A DNA stretch of 64,000 nt from Saccharothrix sp. ALI-22-I (lineage in GTDB: Bacteria; Actinomycetota; Actinomycetes; Mycobacteriales; Pseudonocardiaceae), in the NCBI RefSeq assembly GCF_001984175.1, contig NZ_MTQP01000069.1, positions 682,001-746,000 of the forward strand, written 5' to 3'. Made by a program: the position numbers and the translations under genes. Below, piece by piece: positions 54,203 to 62,406 of this stretch; position 1 is the stretch's first letter, and each line of letters starts with the position of its first letter. The notes below the pieces were generated by a model. That model made no database searches. It was not told where the DNA came from and saw nothing but the letters and a program-made list of their open reading frames with translations.

Positions 54203-55024
54203 CTAGACCTGGAGCCACTTCCGGTCTGCCAGGAGTTGGCTGGCTTGGGGGCCCATCAGGGTCATGCCGCCGTCCACCACGAACGACGCGCCGGTCACGT
54301 ATCCAGCCGCTGGAGTGGCCAGGAATGCCACCACCGCGGCGACCTCGCCGGCGTGGCCGGGACGACCCAGGGGCACGCCGGGGCGTTGTTCCGTGCGTGG
54401 GTCCACGTCCTCCTGGCCGGTCATCGGGGTGGAGATCTCGCCGGGGGCGACCGAGTTGACCGTGATGGCGTGCTCGGCCAGTTCCAACGCCAGTACCTTG
54501 GTCAACGCGCCCAGTCCGGCCTTGGCGGCGCAGTACGGGGCCGCGCCGACGCGTGGCTGGTGCTCGTGCACTGACGTGATGTTGATGATCCGGCCGCCCT
54601 GGCCCGCCTTGATCATGTGCTTCACGGCGCGCTGGGAGCACAGGAACGCGCCGTCCAGGTCCACCGACAGCACACTGCGCCAGGTGTCGAAGTCCATCTC
54701 CATGGCCTTCTGGGCGGTGCCGGTGCCCGCGCAGTTCACCAGCACGTCGACGCCGCCCAGTTCGTCGGCCAGTTCGTCCACCACGGCGGCCGAGGTGGGG
54801 AGGTCGGTGAGGTCCAGGCGGCGCACGGCCGCGCGGACGCCCTGCTCGCGGACCTGGCGGGCGGTGTCCTCGGCGCCGTCGGCGTCCTCGTGGAACGTGA
54901 TGCCGACGTCCACGCCGCCGCCCGCCAGAGCCACCGCGATCGCCTTGCCGATACCGGAGTCGGAGCCGGTCACCACCGCGCGCATCGGCGCGCCGGCGCG
55001 GTCCTGAGGTAGTGGAGCGCTCAT
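54203..55024 (-). CDS. SDR-family oxidoreductase (glucose 1-dehydrogenase-like)
   Basis: 273 residues. Cofactor motif TGSDSGIGKAIA, NCAGTG, and catalytic Tyr and Lys in APYCAAKAGLGAL; the C-terminal YVTGASFVVDGGMTL is typical. Soluble NAD(P)-dependent enzyme; substrate unknown. ATG 55024. It is divergent from the zinc alcohol dehydrogenase gene; such pairs are common in actinomycetes. Confidence 0.9.
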   Translation of the reverse strand: MSAPLPQDRAGAPMRAVVTGSDSGIGKAIAVALAGGGVDVGITFHEDADGAEDTARQVREQGVRAAVRRLDLTDLPTSAAVVDELADELGGVDVLVNCAGTGTAQKAMEMDFDTWRSVLSVDLDGAFLCSQRAVKHMIKAGQGGRIINITSVHEHQPRVGAAPYCAAKAGLGALTKVLALELAEHAITVNSVAPGEISTPMTGQEDVDPRTEQRPGVPLGRPGHAGEVAAVVAFLATPAAGYVTGASFVVDGGMTLMGPQASQLLADRKWLQV

Positions 55025-55111
55025 GCGCCGCTGGGTACCCGGCCCGGTGCCCGCCACACAGTGCCCACGGTGTTTGCCACACACCCCGCCGGGAACCCGA
55101 CCCGCGAGGTC

Positions 55112-55169
55112 GCGACTTCCAAGCGACCGAGCCCGCCGTCTGCGGAGCAGCGGCAATTCAACACAGGAG
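55112..55169 (+). repeat. Left copy of a 57-bp inverted element in front of the zinc dehydrogenase start
   Basis: From CGACTTCCAAGCGACCGAGC to ATTCAACACAGGAG the sequence matches the reverse complement of 60523-60580 with two mismatches over 57 bases. It ends in the AGGAG ribosome site of the ATG at 55176, so it is a promoter/5' UTR-sized unit. Confidence 0.9.
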
Positions 55170-55175
55170 CGCGTG

Positions 55176-56348
55176 ATGAAGGCCGTCACCTGGCACGGCA
55201 AGCGGGACGTGCGCGTGGATACCGTGCCGGACCCGATCGTCAAGGAGTCGACCGACGTGGTCGTCCGCATCACCTCCAGCGGGCTGTGCGGCTCCGATCT
55301 GCACCTCTACGAGGTGATGGGGCCGTTCATCGACGAGGGCGACATCCTGGGGCACGAGCCGATGGGCGTGGTCGAGGAGGTCGGTGCGGAGGTCACCGAG
55401 GTCAAGGTCGGGGACCGGGTGGTGGTGCCGTTCAACATCTCCTGCGGCACGTGCTTCATGTGCGAGTTGGGCTTGCAGTCGCAGTGTGAGACGACGCAGG
55501 TGCGTGAGCACGGGTCGGGTGCGGCGCTGTTCGGTTACACCAAGCTGTACGGGCAGGTGCCCGGCGGGCAGGCCGAGTACCTGCGGGTGCCGTTCGGGAA
55601 CACGCTGCCGATCAAGGTGCCGGAGGGGCCGCCGGACGACCGGTTCGTGTACCTGTCCGACGTGCTGCCGACGGCGTGGCAGGCGGTGGAGTACGCGGCC
55701 ACGCGGGACAGCCTGGTCGTGCTCGGGCTCGGGCCGATCGGCGACATGGCGACCCGGATCGCGCAGCACCGCGGCGTGGAGACCGTCATCGGGGTGGACT
55801 TGGTGCCGGAACGGATGGCGCGCGCCAAAGCCCACGGCGTGACCGTGATGAACGTGCGGGACAGCCACCTGGTGGACCACATCCGCGACCTGACCGACGG
55901 GCGCGGCCCGGAGGCCGTGATCGACGCGGTCGGCATGGAGGCGCACGGTGCGCCGGTGGCGAAGTTCGCGCACCAGGCCGTCGGCCTGCTGCCGGACGCC
56001 ATCGCGGCCCGGTTCATGCAGACCGCGGGCGTGGACCGGCTGCACGCGCTGCGGCTCGCGATCGACATCGTGCGGCGCGGCGGCACCATCTCGGTGTCCG
56101 GGGTGTACGGCGGGATGGCCGACCCGATGCCGATGCTGACCCTGTTCGACAAGCAGGTCCAGCTGCGCATGGGGCAGGCCAACGTGTGGCACTGGGTGCC
56201 GGACATCCTGCCGCTGCTGACCGACGACGACCCGCTCGGCGTGGACTCGTTCGCGACGCACCACCTGCCGCTGGACCAGGCGCCGCACGCCTACGAGATC
56301 TTCCAGAAGAAGCAGGACAGCGCCGTCAAAGTGCTGCTTCGACCGTGA
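55176..56348 (+). CDS. Zinc-dependent alcohol dehydrogenase (glutathione-independent formaldehyde dehydrogenase type)
   Basis: 390 residues. Catalytic zinc ligands Cys38 (SSGLCGSDLH) and His60/Glu61 (LGHEPMG); structural zinc cysteines 90, 93, 96 and 104 (SCGTCFMCELGLQSQC); cofactor loop VLGLGPIGDMA. The long C-terminal half with VWHWVPDILPLL resembles the MDR enzymes seen beside glutathione-independent formaldehyde dehydrogenases. ATG 55176 follows ACACAGGAG. Substrate uncertain. Confidence 0.9.
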   Translation: MKAVTWHGKRDVRVDTVPDPIVKESTDVVVRITSSGLCGSDLHLYEVMGPFIDEGDILGHEPMGVVEEVGAEVTEVKVGDRVVVPFNISCGTCFMCELGLQSQCETTQVREHGSGAALFGYTKLYGQVPGGQAEYLRVPFGNTLPIKVPEGPPDDRFVYLSDVLPTAWQAVEYAATRDSLVVLGLGPIGDMATRIAQHRGVETVIGVDLVPERMARAKAHGVTVMNVRDSHLVDHIRDLTDGRGPEAVIDAVGMEAHGAPVAKFAHQAVGLLPDAIAARFMQTAGVDRLHALRLAIDIVRRGGTISVSGVYGGMADPMPMLTLFDKQVQLRMGQANVWHWVPDILPLLTDDDPLGVDSFATHHLPLDQAPHAYEIFQKKQDSAVKVLLRP

Positions 56349-56365
56349 CGGGTTATCGTCCAGCG

Positions 56366-56731
56366 ATGATCCGCTTTCGGTGGTTGCTCGCCGTGGCGTT
56401 ACCGGCGGTGCTGGTGAGCGGGTGCGGTTCGGGCTCCGGTGACCTGGTGCGGCGCGCGGCGGACGATTTCACCGCCGCGATAACCGCGGGCGACTCGGAG
56501 CGGGCCTGCGGGATGCTCACCGAACGCGCGCGTGAGGGCGTCGAGTGCTCGTCGCTGGACCTGCCCGGCGGGTCGGTGGAGGCGGTCGAGGTCTGGGGTG
56601 ACGCGGCCCAGGTCCGCACCTCGGAGGACGTGCTGTTCCTGCGTGAGCTGTCGTCCGGGTGGCGGGTGTCCGGGGCGGGCTGCGAGGCGCAGTCCGACCG
56701 GCCTTACACGTGCGAGGTGGGTGGGCCGTGA
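56366..56731 (+). CDS. Small lipoprotein
   Basis: 121 residues. Lipobox VLVSGC gives lipidated Cys20. The mature domain (RAADDFTAAITAGDSERACGM, TERAREGVECSS) is a helical/beta fold with four further Cys residues, like many DUF4878-type exported proteins. Its stop overlaps the next GTG by 4 bases; it heads a three-gene coupled unit. Confidence 0.78.
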   Translation: MIRFRWLLAVALPAVLVSGCGSGSGDLVRRAADDFTAAITAGDSERACGMLTERAREGVECSSLDLPGGSVEAVEVWGDAAQVRTSEDVLFLRELSSGWRVSGAGCEAQSDRPYTCEVGGP

Positions 56732-56817
56732 CGCAGCGCGGGATGTTCTACGCCTACCTGTTGGGCGTGCTGGCGCTGTTGGTGTTCTTCAGCGTCATCG
56801 GGCTGGTGGGGATGTGA
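56728..56817 (+). CDS. 29-residue membrane miniprotein
   Basis: GTG 56728 opens VTQRGMFYAYLLGVLALLVF and continues with FSVIGLVGM: almost wholly one transmembrane helix with a short basic N-terminus. It is locked between two GTGA overlaps (with the lipoprotein stop and the DUF6766 start), so ribosomes must pass through it. Such overlaps on both sides make it very likely translated. Confidence 0.75.
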   Translation: MTQRGMFYAYLLGVLALLVFFSVIGLVGM

Positions 56818-57488
56818 AGAGGTTCCCGCGGGACAACGGGTTGGGTCTGGCGTTCGGTCTGCTGTTCCTGGCCACGCTGGTCGGTCAGGCGTTCGCGGGC
56901 AACGCCGACCTCAACAGCCGCAGGCTCACCGACGGCGGCGACCCGATCGGCTTATGGCAGTACGTGACGTCGTCCGACTTCGCGGTGAACGTGGCCGAGA
57001 ACTGGCAGTCGGAATACCTGCAGTTCTTCCTGTTCATCTTCGCCACCGTGTGGCTGATGCAGCGCGGCTCGCCCGAGTCCAAACCGGCCGGGCGGCTGGG
57101 CGCGGAGTCCGACGAGGACCAACTGCTCGGGCCGCAAGTGAAGGAGCAGTCACCGCCGTGGGCGAAGGCCGGCGGCTGGCGCACGGCGCTGTACTCGAAC
57201 TCGCTCGGCCTGGTCATGCTGGGGCTGTTCATCGGCTCCTGGCTGACCCAGTCGATCGCCGGGCGCAGCTCGTACAACAACGACCAGCTCAACCAGTTCC
57301 AGGACCCGGTGACGTGGTGGGACTACGTGCTGTCGGCCGACTTCTGGAACCGGTCGCTGCAGAACTGGCAGTCGGAGTTCCTGGCCATCGGCTCGATGGC
57401 GGTGTTGAGCGTGTACCTGCGGCAGCGGGGATCGCCGGAGTCCAAACCGGTGGGCACACCGCACACCGCCACCGACGAGACCGGCTGA
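56814..57488 (+). CDS. DUF6766-family membrane protein
   Basis: 224 residues with four hydrophobic segments. An internal duplication is plain: WQYVTSSDFAVNVAENWQSE and WDYVLSADFWNRSLQNWQSE, each followed by QRGSPESKP. GTG 56814 overlaps the miniprotein stop. Function unknown; the repeated two-helix unit suggests a pseudo-symmetric membrane fold. Confidence 0.82.
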   Translation: MKRFPRDNGLGLAFGLLFLATLVGQAFAGNADLNSRRLTDGGDPIGLWQYVTSSDFAVNVAENWQSEYLQFFLFIFATVWLMQRGSPESKPAGRLGAESDEDQLLGPQVKEQSPPWAKAGGWRTALYSNSLGLVMLGLFIGSWLTQSIAGRSSYNNDQLNQFQDPVTWWDYVLSADFWNRSLQNWQSEFLAIGSMAVLSVYLRQRGSPESKPVGTPHTATDETG

Positions 57489-57519
57489 CCGGCCGCGGCC
57501 GATTCCAGCCGGCCACGGC

Positions 57520-58026
57520 CTATTCGAGGCGGTCCTCGTCGTCCTCGCCTTCGTCCTCGATGGAGTTCCGCCCGCGTTCGCGCCACGGCAGCACGAACCA
57601 CAGCATGCCGAACAGCACGGCCGCGAACGCGCCCAGCGCGATGGCCACCCAGCCGCCGACGATGACCTCGCCGAGCAGCAGGATGGTGCCGATCATGGCC
57701 ACCGCCAGGCACGCCAGCCCGGCGATCGCGAAGCCGTTGGCCACCTCGATCACGTCCTCCCGCCTGCCGCGGCGGAACAGCAGGCGGTGCCAGGCGGCCG
57801 GGGCGGTCAGCAGCGCCACCGCGCACGCGGCGAAGAGGATGGTGATCAGGTGGGTGGCGCGGACGAAGTTGTCGGCGTTGGCGTAACGCTCGGTGAACGC
57901 GATCGACAGCAGGAAACCGAACAGGATCTGCACGCCCGCCTGCGCCACCCGCAGTTCCTGCAACAACTCGTTGAGGTTGCGCGCCAATCTCCGCTGGTGT
58001 GATTCCTCGGCCTGACTCACCGGCAC
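57520..58026 (-). CDS. DUF6328-family membrane protein
   Basis: 168 residues. A soluble start (ESHQRRLARNLNELLQELRV) precedes AQAGVQILFGFLLSIAF and three more hydrophobic segments, the DUF6328 pattern. The acidic tail is EDEGEDDEDRLE. GTG 58026 or 58020. It converges with the DUF6766 gene. Confidence 0.85.
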   Translation of the reverse strand: MPVSQAEESHQRRLARNLNELLQELRVAQAGVQILFGFLLSIAFTERYANADNFVRATHLITILFAACAVALLTAPAAWHRLLFRRGRREDVIEVANGFAIAGLACLAVAMIGTILLLGEVIVGGWVAIALGAFAAVLFGMLWFVLPWRERGRNSIEDEGEDDEDRLE

Positions 58027-58090
58027 GAGGTACCCGTCACCCGGCCAGGTTAATCCCCCCGGTTAACCACCGTCACCCGAACGCCGGTTA

Positions 58091-58549
58091 CTACGTCCGC
58101 GTGACGAAGGTCAACCCGCAGTGGTTCAGCGTGGCCGGGAGGGGTGCACGCAGGGTCGGCACCTCAAGGTGGTCCCGCAGCGCGTCCGGCATGGTGCTCC
58201 CCGCCACCAGCACGAGATCACGGCCTGGGCACACACCGGGACCGCCGCTGAACGGCACCAGACCGGGGTCGGGCGGCGTCGGCCAGATCTCCGGCGTGTA
58301 CGCGTCGGCGTAGGGCAGCCGGTCCGGATCGCGGTGGAAGTACGGCACGAACACGACGAACGTGGTGCCGGTCGGCAGCCACTTGCCGTGCCAGCGGGTC
58401 GGTTCCGTGCTCTCCCGCAGGGTCACCGGCGTGGTCGGCCACAGCCGCACCGACTCCCAGATCCCGACCGGCCCGGCGCCGCCGATCGCCAACGCCCGCA
58501 TGGTCGCGATACCCGCCGCGTCCAGCGCGAACAGCCAGTGTTCACCGCG
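58091..58549 (-). pseudogene. Cytochrome P450 C-terminal fragment
   Basis: FALDAAGIATMRALAI is the P450 I-helix region; ESVRLWPTTPVTLRES carries the ExxR motif; FSGGPGVCPGRDLVL is the haem-ligand loop. The first 250 or so residues are missing and the I-helix is joined to the K-helix by a shortened loop. Coding begins directly after the stop of the SDR gene at 58550, so no start of its own exists. It cannot make a working enzyme. Confidence 0.85.
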
Positions 58550-59230
58550 CTACGGCCACGACCCCTCCTCGGCGTGCGCGACCACGAGTTCGCGCACCTC
58601 GCACCCCTCGGGCTGGCGCAACGCGAACACGATCGCGTCGGCCACCCGCTCGGGCGGGTTCAGCTTGCTGTCGTCCGGTGGCCGGTACTGCTCGGCCCGG
58701 TCGTCGAAGAAGTGCGTGCGCATCCCGCCCGGGATCACCAGCGTCACGCCGATCCGGCCGGCGGTCTCGGCCGCCAGCGCCCGGGTGAAGCCGACCACGC
58801 CGAACTTCGAGGCGCAGTACGCGGTCGCGTCGCTGACCGCGCGCAGCCCGAGGGTCGAGGCGATGGTCACCACCCGGCCGCCGCCCAGCATCGGCAACGC
58901 CGCCCGCACCACCGCCGCGGTGCCGAGCAGGTTCACCATCACCACCCGGTCCCAGTCGGCGCCGGGCACCTCGTCCAGCCGGCCGCAGGCGTCCGTGCCC
59001 GCCGCCGTGACGACCGCGCGCAGGCCGCCGTTGCGCTCGGCGATCGCCCGCACCGCCCGTTCCGCCGCCCTGGTGTCCGACAGGTCCACCGACTCGAAGT
59101 CGGCGACCTCGGGGGACGACGGGGCGGCCTTGTCCAGCACCAGCGGGCGCCCGCCCTGCTCGTGCACCGCGTGCACCACGGCCGCGCCCAACCCGGACGC
59201 ACCTCCGGTCACCAACACCTGACCGAGCAT
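58550..59230 (-). CDS. SDR-family oxidoreductase in the heptose operon
   Basis: 226 residues. Motif TGGASGLGAAV, catalytic TAYCASKFGVVG, and VIPGGMRTHFF. ATG 59230 overlaps the hldE stop by one base (TGATG), so it is part of the heptose-glycan operon. Similar SDRs follow hldE in actinomycete glycan loci and may reduce or modify the sugar; not proven. Confidence 0.88.
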   Translation of the reverse strand: MLGQVLVTGGASGLGAAVVHAVHEQGGRPLVLDKAAPSSPEVADFESVDLSDTRAAERAVRAIAERNGGLRAVVTAAGTDACGRLDEVPGADWDRVVMVNLLGTAAVVRAALPMLGGGRVVTIASTLGLRAVSDATAYCASKFGVVGFTRALAAETAGRIGVTLVIPGGMRTHFFDDRAEQYRPPDDSKLNPPERVADAIVFALRQPEGCEVRELVVAHAEEGSWP

Positions 59231-60516
59231 CAGCCCCTCCTCGACAGCATCTCGGTGGTCGAACGACCCCGGTGGTAGGGCACGACGACGGTCCGTCCGC
59301 CCCAGCCCCGCACCAGGTCCGCTTCCGGCAACGAATCCACGGAGTAGTCACCGCCCTTGACCCACACGTCCGGTCGCAGGTCGGCCAACACGCGTTCCGG
59401 CGTGTCGTCATGGAACACCACCACGTCGTCCACGCAGCCCAACGCGCGCAGCACCTCGACCCGGTCCTGTTCCCGGGTGACCGGCCGGTCCGGGCCCTTG
59501 AGCCGGCGCACCGACGAGTCGGAGTTCAGGCACACCACCAGGCAGTCGCCGAGCGACCGGGCGGCGCGCAGCGTGCGGACGTGGCCCGCGTGCAGCAGGT
59601 CGAAGCACCCTCCGGTGGCGACGACCACGCCGCCGCGCGCCCGTACAGCGTCTACTGTGGACAGCGGGTCGACGGGTCGGAACCCGGAAGCGCCGCCGCA
59701 CCGCAAGAACTCGGCGGCCGACGTCACACCGTCGGCGACCGCGTCGTCCATCGCGGCACCGCTCATGAGTCGCGCCGCGACGGTCACCGCGAACCGGTCC
59801 CCCGCTCCGCACGGGTCGATCACGGGGACGCGGGGCGCGGGCACCGCGACCGGCATGCCGCCGCCGTGCAGGAGCGCGCCGTCGGCGCCGAGCGTCACCA
59901 CGACCGCCCGCGCCCGCCACCGGTCGCGCAGCACTTGCAGCGCTTTCGTCGGGTCGGCGTGCCCGCTGAACGCCTTGGCCTCGGACGCGTTCGGCGTCAC
60001 CAGGCGCGCGCCGGGCACCGGCTCCGGGCCGCGCGGGTGCGGGTCCCACACCACCGGCCGGCGGGTGAGCACGCCGCGCAGCCGTTCGTCGCGCACCAGC
60101 CCGCGCCCGTAGTCGGAGACGAGCACGTAGTCCGCCTCCAGCACCGCGTCGAGCATTTCGTCGGTGGCCTGGGGTGCACCGGGGCCGCCGCCCCGGTCCA
60201 GCCTGGCGATCGACTGGTCGCCGCAGCGCAGCCGCGTTTTGACCGAGGTGGGCACGGGTGACGGCCCGAGCACGGACGGCACCCGGGCCAGCTCGTCCCG
60301 CAGCCGCTGCCCGTCCTCGTCGTCGGCCACCGCGCTGACCAGCGTCACGTCCACACCGTCGGCGGCGGCTAAAGCCGCGGCCAGGCCTGCGCCACCGGGT
60401 CGCGTTCGTTCCTCCGCCACCTCCAGCACGGGTGCGGGCGCGTCCGGGCACAACCGCTCGGCGGTGCCCACCACGTCCACGTCGAGCAACGAATCGCCCA
60501 CGACGACGAGTTTCAC
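59230..60516 (-). CDS. hldE: Bifunctional heptose 7-phosphate kinase / heptose 1-phosphate adenylyltransferase
   Basis: 428 residues with two domains. Residues 1 to about 285 form a PfkB kinase (VVGDSLLDVDVVG; DPCGAGDRFA near 235). From about 297 a nucleotidyltransferase follows (GCFDLLHAGHVRTLRAA; NSDSSVRRLKGPDRPV). Kinase-then-transferase order and length match HldE, which makes D-glycero-D-manno-heptose 1,7-bisphosphate and later ADP-heptose. GTG 60516 is chosen, 6 bases after AGGAGG; GTG 60519 is too near. A GmhB phosphatase needed between the two steps is not in the window. Confidence 0.9.
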   Translation of the reverse strand: MKLVVVGDSLLDVDVVGTAERLCPDAPAPVLEVAEERTRPGGAGLAAALAAADGVDVTLVSAVADDEDGQRLRDELARVPSVLGPSPVPTSVKTRLRCGDQSIARLDRGGGPGAPQATDEMLDAVLEADYVLVSDYGRGLVRDERLRGVLTRRPVVWDPHPRGPEPVPGARLVTPNASEAKAFSGHADPTKALQVLRDRWRARAVVVTLGADGALLHGGGMPVAVPAPRVPVIDPCGAGDRFAVTVAARLMSGAAMDDAVADGVTSAAEFLRCGGASGFRPVDPLSTVDAVRARGGVVVATGGCFDLLHAGHVRTLRAARSLGDCLVVCLNSDSSVRRLKGPDRPVTREQDRVEVLRALGCVDDVVVFHDDTPERVLADLRPDVWVKGGDYSVDSLPEADLVRGWGGRTVVVPYHRGRSTTEMLSRRG

Positions 60517-60522
60517 CACACC

Positions 60523-60580
60523 CTCCTGTATTGAATTGCCGCTGCTCCGCAGACGGCGGGCTCGGTCGCCTGGAAGTCGG
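60523..60580 (-). repeat. Right copy of the 57-bp inverted element in front of hldE
   Basis: Reverse complement of the element at 55112-55169 with two mismatches over 57 bases. It fills the whole gap between the gmhA stop and the hldE ribosome site, so both copies end at a start codon. Confidence 0.9.
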
Positions 60581-61204
60581 TCACGAACGACCGACGCGAC
60601 CTCGCGGGGTGGGCATGACGTTGTTCAGCGCAGCGGCATATGAGCAGCGGCCATCCAACACAGCTTCGAAGGCGGCGCATAGGGCGTGCACGGCGACTAG
60701 GTGGGCTTCCTGGACGTTTGCCGGGTCACCCGGCAGCGCGAGGACTTCGTCCGCGATCTCGGCCAGCGGGTTGGGCGCCGGTCCGGTCATCGCCCACATG
60801 TGCGCGCCCGCCAGCCGGGCCGCCTTCGCCGCCTCGATCAGGTTGCGGCTGCGCCCGCTGGTGGACAGCAGCACGACCACGTCCTGCGGCCGGGCGTGCG
60901 CGGTGACCTGGCGGGCGAACACCTGGTCGTAGCCGTAGTCGTTGCCGATCGCGGTGACGCTGGACGATTCCGCGCACAGCGCGATCGCGGAGAACGGCTG
61001 CCGGTCGTCGCGGAACCGGCCGACGAGTTCGGCGGTCAGGTGTTGCGCCTCGGCGGCCGAACCGCCGTTGCCGGCGGCGAGCAGCCGACCTCCGTCGGTC
61101 AGCCGGCGGGCCAGCACGCTGCCCCAGCGGATCAGTCGCGGCGCCTGGGCGCGCAGCCCGGCCAACGACTCCGCGAGGCCGTTCAGGTGGGTCTCGACGC
61201 TCAT
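60581..61204 (-). CDS. gmhA: Sedoheptulose 7-phosphate isomerase (SIS domain)
   Basis: 207 residues. SIS fold with AAGNGGSAAEAQHLTAELVG at 44-63, SSVTAIGNDYGYDQVFARQ, LLSTSGRSRNLIEAAKAA and a C-terminal NVQEAHLVAVHALC, all GmhA hallmarks. It converts sedoheptulose 7-phosphate to D-glycero-D-manno-heptose 7-phosphate. ATG 61204 overlaps the upstream GT stop (ATGA). Confidence 0.92.
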   Translation of the reverse strand: MSVETHLNGLAESLAGLRAQAPRLIRWGSVLARRLTDGGRLLAAGNGGSAAEAQHLTAELVGRFRDDRQPFSAIALCAESSSVTAIGNDYGYDQVFARQVTAHARPQDVVVLLSTSGRSRNLIEAAKAARLAGAHMWAMTGPAPNPLAEIADEVLALPGDPANVQEAHLVAVHALCAAFEAVLDGRCSYAAALNNVMPTPRGRVGRS

Positions 61205-62406
61205 CGCGCACCTCCCACGGCCACGGCCTGCCCCACCGTGACCCGCTCGTAGACGCGTTCGGTGTCCTCGGCGATCCGGTTCCACGTGTAGCGCACGGCG
61301 ACCCGGTCCAGTCCGGCGATACCGCACGCCTCCCGACGGGCCTTGTCGGCCAGCAGCGAGTGCAGCGCGCGGGCCAGCGTGGACGGGTCGCGCGGCGGCA
61401 CGAACACGCCCGTGACGCCGTCCACCACGGTGTCGGTCAGGCCGCCCACCGCGCTGGCCACCACCGGCACACCGCAGGCCATGGCCTCCAGCGGCACGAT
61501 GCCGAACGGCTCGTACCACGGCACGCACGCCACCACGTCGGCCGAGCGCAGCAGCGCGGGCATCGCGTCCCGCGACACCTGCCCGGCCAGCCGCACCCGG
61601 CTGCGCACACCGACGCGTTCGGCGTGCGCGGCCAGCCGCCGCGCCTCCGGGTCGGCCTCGACGTCCACCGGGCCGCCCGCGATCACCAGTTCGGTGTCCG
61701 GCAGCGTCCGCAACGCGGTGATCAGGTCCTGGAAACCCTTGCGCGGCACCAACCTGCCGACCGAGACGATCCGGTGCGGGTAGCCGCACCGGTCGCTCGG
61801 GCCTTCGGGCCGGAAGCGCACCGGGTCCACCCCGCACGGCACCACCGAGATCCGCGACCGCTGCACGCCCATGCGCATCAGCTCGGTCGCCTCGTCGTCA
61901 CAGGTGGCGGCGATCCGGTCGGCCTCGCGGCCGATCATCCGCTCGATGCCGATCCGCTGGGCCGGGCTGGTGTCGTCGGCGCCCTGGTGCCGGCGCTTGA
62001 CCGTGCCCAGGGCGTGGTAGGTGTGCACGACCGGCACTCGGGCCTTGCGCGCGGCCAGCACCGAGGCCAGGCCGGACATCCAGAAGTGCGAGTGCACGAC
62101 GTCCGGTCGCTCCTCGTACCAATGCTGTTCGAGGAACCGGGCGAATTCGCCCATGTGCGGCAGCAGTTCGTCCTTCGGCACCGCGCGCGCCGGACCGGCG
62201 GGCACGTGCACCACGTCGTAGCCTTGTTCGGTGCGCACCCGCTGCGGCAGGCCCGGGGCGTCGCGGCGGGTGTAGACCACCACGTCGTGCCCGAGCGCCG
62301 ACAACCCCGCCGACAGCGCGGCTACGTGCACGTTCTGCCCACCTGCGTCGACACCGCCCAAGGCGGCCAACGGGCTGGCGTGCTCGGACACCATCGCGAT
62401 CCTCAT
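61201..62406 (-). CDS. GT4-family glycosyltransferase
   Basis: 401 residues, GT-B fold. HASPLAALGGVDAGGQNVHV binds the acceptor side; HSHFWMSGLAS; donor motifs VSVGRLVPRKGFQDLI and EPFGIVPLEAMACGVPVVAS (EX7E) are complete. The style matches sucrose-phosphate-synthase/MshA-like enzymes of actinomycete glycan loci. Coupled by ATGA overlaps at both ends. Confidence 0.92.
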   Translation of the reverse strand: MRIAMVSEHASPLAALGGVDAGGQNVHVAALSAGLSALGHDVVVYTRRDAPGLPQRVRTEQGYDVVHVPAGPARAVPKDELLPHMGEFARFLEQHWYEERPDVVHSHFWMSGLASVLAARKARVPVVHTYHALGTVKRRHQGADDTSPAQRIGIERMIGREADRIAATCDDEATELMRMGVQRSRISVVPCGVDPVRFRPEGPSDRCGYPHRIVSVGRLVPRKGFQDLITALRTLPDTELVIAGGPVDVEADPEARRLAAHAERVGVRSRVRLAGQVSRDAMPALLRSADVVACVPWYEPFGIVPLEAMACGVPVVASAVGGLTDTVVDGVTGVFVPPRDPSTLARALHSLLADKARREACGIAGLDRVAVRYTWNRIAEDTERVYERVTVGQAVAVGGAR

